From positions 124,001-188,000 of the forward strand of contig NZ_BMZB01000005.1 of NCBI RefSeq assembly GCF_014652575.1: a stretch of 64,000 nucleotides of DNA, read 5' to 3'. This stretch comes from Asticcacaulis endophyticus (lineage in GTDB: Bacteria > Pseudomonadota > Alphaproteobacteria > Caulobacterales > Caulobacteraceae). The translations under genes and the position numbers were made by a program. Positions 60,884-64,000 of the stretch are shown here, in pieces. The number at the start of each line of letters is the position of its first letter. Within the stretch, counting starts at the first letter, position 1. The notes below the pieces were generated by a model. The model was not told the origin of the DNA and made no database searches. It was given only the letters and a program-made list of their open reading frames with translations.

Positions 60884-61597
60884 TTACTCAAACCTGCCGG
60901 ATACCGCAAAGCGCGGGGCACCGGCAAAGGCGGCGACGCTGTTGACCGAGCGGGGCTGTTCGCCGCTATAGAGGCTCAAATCGTTCAGCCGGGGCATGAT
61001 GCCGCCTTCGATGTCGCCGGACGGGGAATGGAACAGGATCTGACCGCCCCAGTCCGAGCGCCAGTCGTGGGTGAAGTTCCACTCAAAACTAAGCTTCGCG
61101 CCGGAATCCTGATGCATGGTGAAAAAGTCGCCGGGGCGATAGGCGGTGGCGATCAGTGAGCGCAACCTCAGTCCGCTGAGGCCGGTCAGATTTTCGCAAA
61201 ATGCCGCAAACTCAGCCGACCAGATCAGGCGGGCGAGATCAAGCAGCGGGTGCCCTCCACCAAGGTTCTCAATGGCCTCTTTCGAGGTCAGGTCGTATCC
61301 CAGATGCAGATAGGACAGGCCGGTCTGGGCCCTTTCAGCCGCCGCCGACAGTCGATCCTGAATGGCCATGTCGTTCAGTTCCGACAACTCTGTGCGTGAA
61401 ATCACATCGGGCTCACCCTGGGCGGACATCAGGTGCAGTTCCCACGCCGTCTGTTGCTCCAGTGCGTGATGAACCTGCAGGGCGTCTTCGCTGTCGAGCG
61501 CCCCTTCAAGGCGGATACGACCCTTGGAGGCAAAGCGGCTCTGGTAACCGGCAAAATCGAAAGCATCGTTAAGGGCGAGGGACATGGTGTGTCTCAT
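60884..61597 (-). CDS. 2OG-Fe(II) oxygenase-like paralogue lacking distal His
   Basis: 237-residue protein with the double-stranded beta-helix fold of the 2OG-Fe(II) prolyl-hydroxylase-like family. The H-x-D iron motif is intact: YRPGDFFTMHQDS, His162 and Asp164. At the place of the distal His its sequence is QPRSVNSV, with Arg216 (codon CGC) where the neighbour has His219 in LHSVAPV. The 2OG-binding Arg is plausible in PRFAVSGRF. So the facial triad is incomplete. Its ATG overlaps the previous stop (ATGA); ATG 61585 is an alternative start. It is the third gene after purB. Confidence 0.7.
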   Translation of the reverse strand: MRHTMSLALNDAFDFAGYQSRFASKGRIRLEGALDSEDALQVHHALEQQTAWELHLMSAQGEPDVISRTELSELNDMAIQDRLSAAAERAQTGLSYLHLGYDLTSKEAIENLGGGHPLLDLARLIWSAEFAAFCENLTGLSGLRLRSLIATAYRPGDFFTMHQDSGAKLSFEWNFTHDWRSDWGGQILFHSPSGDIEGGIMPRLNDLSLYSGEQPRSVNSVAAFAGAPRFAVSGRFE

Positions 61598-62334
61598 TTC
61601 ACAGGCGGGTCATTGCGCAGCCAACCGGTAACGCTCAGGCGCGGGTTGCGGGCGTATGGGGCCACGGGGGCAACGGAATGCAGAGTCGGAACTCTGAACA
61701 AAGTCATCGTGTTGAAACGCGGTATAAAGCCGCGTTCGATGTCATTTGAGAGCGTATGGAACATAAGCTGACCGCCCCAATCGGGACGCCAGTTGCGGCT
61801 GAACCCTAATGTATAGGCCGCCAGCCGCTGCCCCTTGTCCCGGTCATCATGCAGGGTCAGAAAATCGCCGGGTCGATAAAAGGTCGCCTGAGCATCTATT
61901 TTGACGACATCCTCATGCCCGGAAACGTCGCGAGCAAAGCTTAGCATCGCTTCGCTGTTCAAAAACTCGGTCAGGCTGTGCAGGGGATGACCGGCGTCAC
62001 GCCCCTGCACATAGGCATCGATCATCGGATAACACATATAGACATAGGAAAAGCCCGCTCCGGCCCGCGCCGTGGCGTCCCGCATCAGGGCTTCGAGGTC
62101 TCCGGGGGCGAGAGTGCGCCAGTCGTTTTGCGATAACAGGCGAGGCTTGCCGCCGTCCTGATGCACAGCCAGATGCCAGGGCGTGTATTTTTCAAGGACT
62201 TCATAAAGTTGCTCGGCCACGTCGGGTACAAACAGATTATCTGCCTGCACCCATCCTTGCGTTCGATAAGCCTTCGACAGGGCTTGACGATCAAGCCCTG
62301 GGTTAAGCTGAAAGCGGATCGGGGGCCGGGCCAT
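61594..62334 (-). CDS. 2OG-Fe(II) oxygenase (prolyl-hydroxylase-like)
   Basis: 246-residue 2-oxoglutarate/Fe(II)-dependent dioxygenase. The full triad is visible: FYRPGDFLTLHDDR (His162, Asp164) and distal His219 in LHSVAPV, followed by the 2OG-binding Arg in RLSVTGWL and WRPDWGGQLMFH. Target is unknown; the family includes protein and peptidyl prolyl hydroxylases. It begins seven bases after the purB stop and overlaps the paralogue downstream by four bases, so purB and both oxygenases are probably one transcript. Confidence 0.82.
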   Translation of the reverse strand: MARPPIRFQLNPGLDRQALSKAYRTQGWVQADNLFVPDVAEQLYEVLEKYTPWHLAVHQDGGKPRLLSQNDWRTLAPGDLEALMRDATARAGAGFSYVYMCYPMIDAYVQGRDAGHPLHSLTEFLNSEAMLSFARDVSGHEDVVKIDAQATFYRPGDFLTLHDDRDKGQRLAAYTLGFSRNWRPDWGGQLMFHTLSNDIERGFIPRFNTMTLFRVPTLHSVAPVAPYARNPRLSVTGWLRNDPPVK

Positions 62335-62340
62335 CAGACC

Positions 62341-63645
62341 CTATTCGCCAAACACGCGGGCGAAGATCGTATCGACATGCTTGGTGTGGTAGCCAATATC
62401 AAAGAACGGCTCCAGTTCTTCGCGGGTGAAGAATTTCGACACGTCTTCGTCCGCCGACAGGAAATCAAGGAAAGCGCCTTCGCCGCGCCAGACCTTCATG
62501 GCATTGCGCTGAACCGCCGAATAGCTGTCTTCACGCGACATACCTTTTTGAGTCATGGCCAGCATGACCCGCTGCGAGTAAACCAGACCGCCCAGACGAT
62601 CGATATTTTTCTGCATATTTTCCGGATAGATCAGCAGGTTATCGACCACATTGGTCAGGCGGCGCAGGGCGAAATCCAGATGCACGCAGGCATCCGGCGC
62701 AATGCCGCGCTCAACCGAGGAGTGGCTGATGTCGCGCTCATGCCACAGGGCGACGTTTTCCATGGCGGGGACGACGGCGGAGCGCACCAGACGCGCCAGC
62801 CCGGTCAGGTTTTCGGTCAGCACCGGGTTGCGCTTATGCGGCATGGCCGAGGAGCCCTTTTGGCCGGCGGAGAAAAACTCTTCGACCTCAAGCACTTCGG
62901 TACGTTGCAGGTGGCGGATCTCGGTCGCCAGACGCTCAACCGAGGATGCGACCACGCCGAGCGCCGCAAAGAACGCCGCATGGCGGTCGCGCGGGATGAC
63001 CTGCGTCGATACCGGTTCGATCTCAAGGCCCATCTTATCGGCCACATAGGCTTCGACTTCGGGGGAGACGTTGGCGAAGGTTCCAACCGCACCGGAGATG
63101 GCGCAAGTGCTGATTTCTTCGCGGGCGACCTTTAAGCGCTTTTTGGCGCGCACGAACTCAGCGTAGTAACCGGCCAGTTTCAGGCCGAAGGTCACGGGTT
63201 CGGCGTGGATGCCGTGCGAACGTCCGACGGTCGGGGTAAATTTGTGCTCCAGCGCGCGCTTTTTAATGGCGGCCAGCAGCAGATCGACATCTTCGATCAG
63301 CAGATCGGCGGAGCGCTGAAGCTGAACCGCAAAGCAGGTATCCAAAACATCGGATGAGGTCATGCCCTGATGCAGGAAGCGGGCTTCGGGACCAACGATT
63401 TCCGATACATGGGTAAGGAACGCGATAACATCGTGTTTTACGGTGCGTTCGATCTCATCAATACGGTCGGAATCGAAGGCGGCGTCCTTGCCTTTGGCCC
63501 ACAGGGTTTCAGCCGCTTCGACCGGGATCACGCCCAGTTCAGCCATCTTGGTGGCGGCGTGGGCCTCGATCTCGAACCAGATTTTGTACTTGGTGGCCGG
63601 GTCCCAGATGATGGTGGCGTCTTTGCGGGCGTAACGGGGGATCAT
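62341..63645 (-). CDS. purB: adenylosuccinate lyase
   Basis: 434-residue lyase of the fumarase/aspartase superfamily acting in two purine steps. The signature GSSAMPHKRNPVLTENL is at about residues 260-276. MTSSDVLDTCFAVQL and GRSHGIHAEPVTFGLKLAGY are also typical. Length is normal. It is followed directly by two 2OG oxygenase genes on the same strand, about 3 kb upstream of the purC-S-Q-L block. Confidence 0.96.
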   Translation of the reverse strand: MIPRYARKDATIIWDPATKYKIWFEIEAHAATKMAELGVIPVEAAETLWAKGKDAAFDSDRIDEIERTVKHDVIAFLTHVSEIVGPEARFLHQGMTSSDVLDTCFAVQLQRSADLLIEDVDLLLAAIKKRALEHKFTPTVGRSHGIHAEPVTFGLKLAGYYAEFVRAKKRLKVAREEISTCAISGAVGTFANVSPEVEAYVADKMGLEIEPVSTQVIPRDRHAAFFAALGVVASSVERLATEIRHLQRTEVLEVEEFFSAGQKGSSAMPHKRNPVLTENLTGLARLVRSAVVPAMENVALWHERDISHSSVERGIAPDACVHLDFALRRLTNVVDNLLIYPENMQKNIDRLGGLVYSQRVMLAMTQKGMSREDSYSAVQRNAMKVWRGEGAFLDFLSADEDVSKFFTREELEPFFDIGYHTKHVDTIFARVFGE

Positions 63646-63792
63646 GGCGGCATCCGATTTTGGGGGGACAGAAAATATGCGGTTCTGTTGGGCGGATGCG
63701 GGCCGGGAGTCAAGATTTAAATGTACTTTTTAAGCGGCATCGGTTTTGTTAAACCCAATCAACGATAACGCTAACAGCAGGGACAATCAGTC

Positions 63793-64000
63793 ATGGCTAA
63801 GCGTGTTTTGAAGCCGGTCATCGGTATGGGGTTAGCTCTTATGGTGTCGGCCTGTGCCGGGTTTTATGGTGGCGGCGCGGTGGGCGAGAGCGGGCCGCAG
63901 ATAGCTCTGAACCAGACGGGCTTTTTACCGTCTTCCCCAAAAATTGCGATTGTGTCCGGTAGCGATGCCAAGCCCGTGCCGTGGCAGGTAAAAGACGCTA
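63793..64000 (+). CDS. GH9-type cellulase-like lipoprotein (N-terminal part only)
   Basis: An open frame from ATG 63793 runs off the window end (69 codons seen). It begins MAKRVLKPVIGMGLALMVSACAG, a lipoprotein signal with lipobox VSAC at about residue 21. It continues with QIALNQTGFLPSSPKIAIV, which resembles the N-terminal Ig-like domain (CelD_N) that opens family GH9 glycoside hydrolases. AGGGAC precedes the ATG. The rest is outside the window, so the enzyme class is a prediction. Confidence 0.6.
   Translation, partial: MAKRVLKPVIGMGLALMVSACAGFYGGGAVGESGPQIALNQTGFLPSSPKIAIVSGSDAKPVPWQVKDA

Overview
The window reads as a chromosomal segment of a free-living alphaproteobacterium, most likely Caulobacterales (Caulobacter/Asticcacaulis-like). 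The signs are an F1Fo-ATPase zeta inhibitor (DUF1476), DUF2336 proteins, an alphaproteobacterial OmpR/PetR-type two-component pair, TTAACCAT (CtrA half-site) motifs upstream of chemoreceptor genes, several TonB-dependent receptors and exported hydrolases, and moderately high GC. This is inference from gene content. I see no prophage, insertion sequence, CRISPR array, tRNA or rRNA.

Layout. 0-10.5 kb: an OsmC-like protein, a small membrane protein, an M61 aminopeptidase convergent with a Ca2+/Na+ antiporter, and the tamA-tamB outer-membrane assembly pair. 10.8-14.8 kb: an overlapping or closely spaced trehalose operon, otsB-GH15-otsA. 14.9-22.7 kb: an S9 peptidase, a GNAT-like orphan, glutaminase, SelO and a large TonB-dependent receptor. 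23-31.7 kb: a signalling-rich stretch with a hybrid histidine kinase whose phosphoacceptor His and Asp both appear lost, two DUF2336-type proteins, a free HPt protein, NAD kinase and a protein resembling a degenerate GGDEF-EAL fusion. 31.7-36.6 kb: a likely phytate/organophosphate acquisition module (lipoprotein phytase, TonB-dependent receptor, exported purple-acid-type phosphatase) with a good Pho box in the divergent region. 36.6-40.1 kb: an EnvZ/OmpR-type pair, then a persulfide-type regulon (BigR/YgaV-like repressor, rhodanese, CMD-family protein) with two matching operators. 40.2-48.5 kb: two chemoreceptors flanking a glutathione-dependent formaldehyde operon (adhC, a zinc-ribbon GNAT, fghA) and a CorC-type CBS protein. 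48.8-53.5 kb: rpsD, a TPR exported protein and an OafA-type acyltransferase with an SGNH domain. 53.5-63.6 kb: mainly minus-strand grxD, an aldo-keto-like pseudoenzyme, bolA, purL, purQ, purS, purC, the zeta subunit (plus strand), an arginine/serine-rich membrane protein, two tandem 2OG-Fe(II) oxygenase paralogues and purB. The window ends in the first part of a probable GH9 lipoprotein.

A family of G/C-rich nested palindromic intergenic elements occurs four times (18.5, 27.1, 28.0 and 44.8 kb). The features I find most worth following are the doubly degenerate hybrid kinase in its HPt/DUF2336 neighbourhood, the Pho box embedded in phytase codons, the twin TTAGA-N4-TCTAA operators, the 2OG oxygenase paralogue lacking its distal iron ligand, and the zinc-ribbon acetyltransferase inside the formaldehyde operon.
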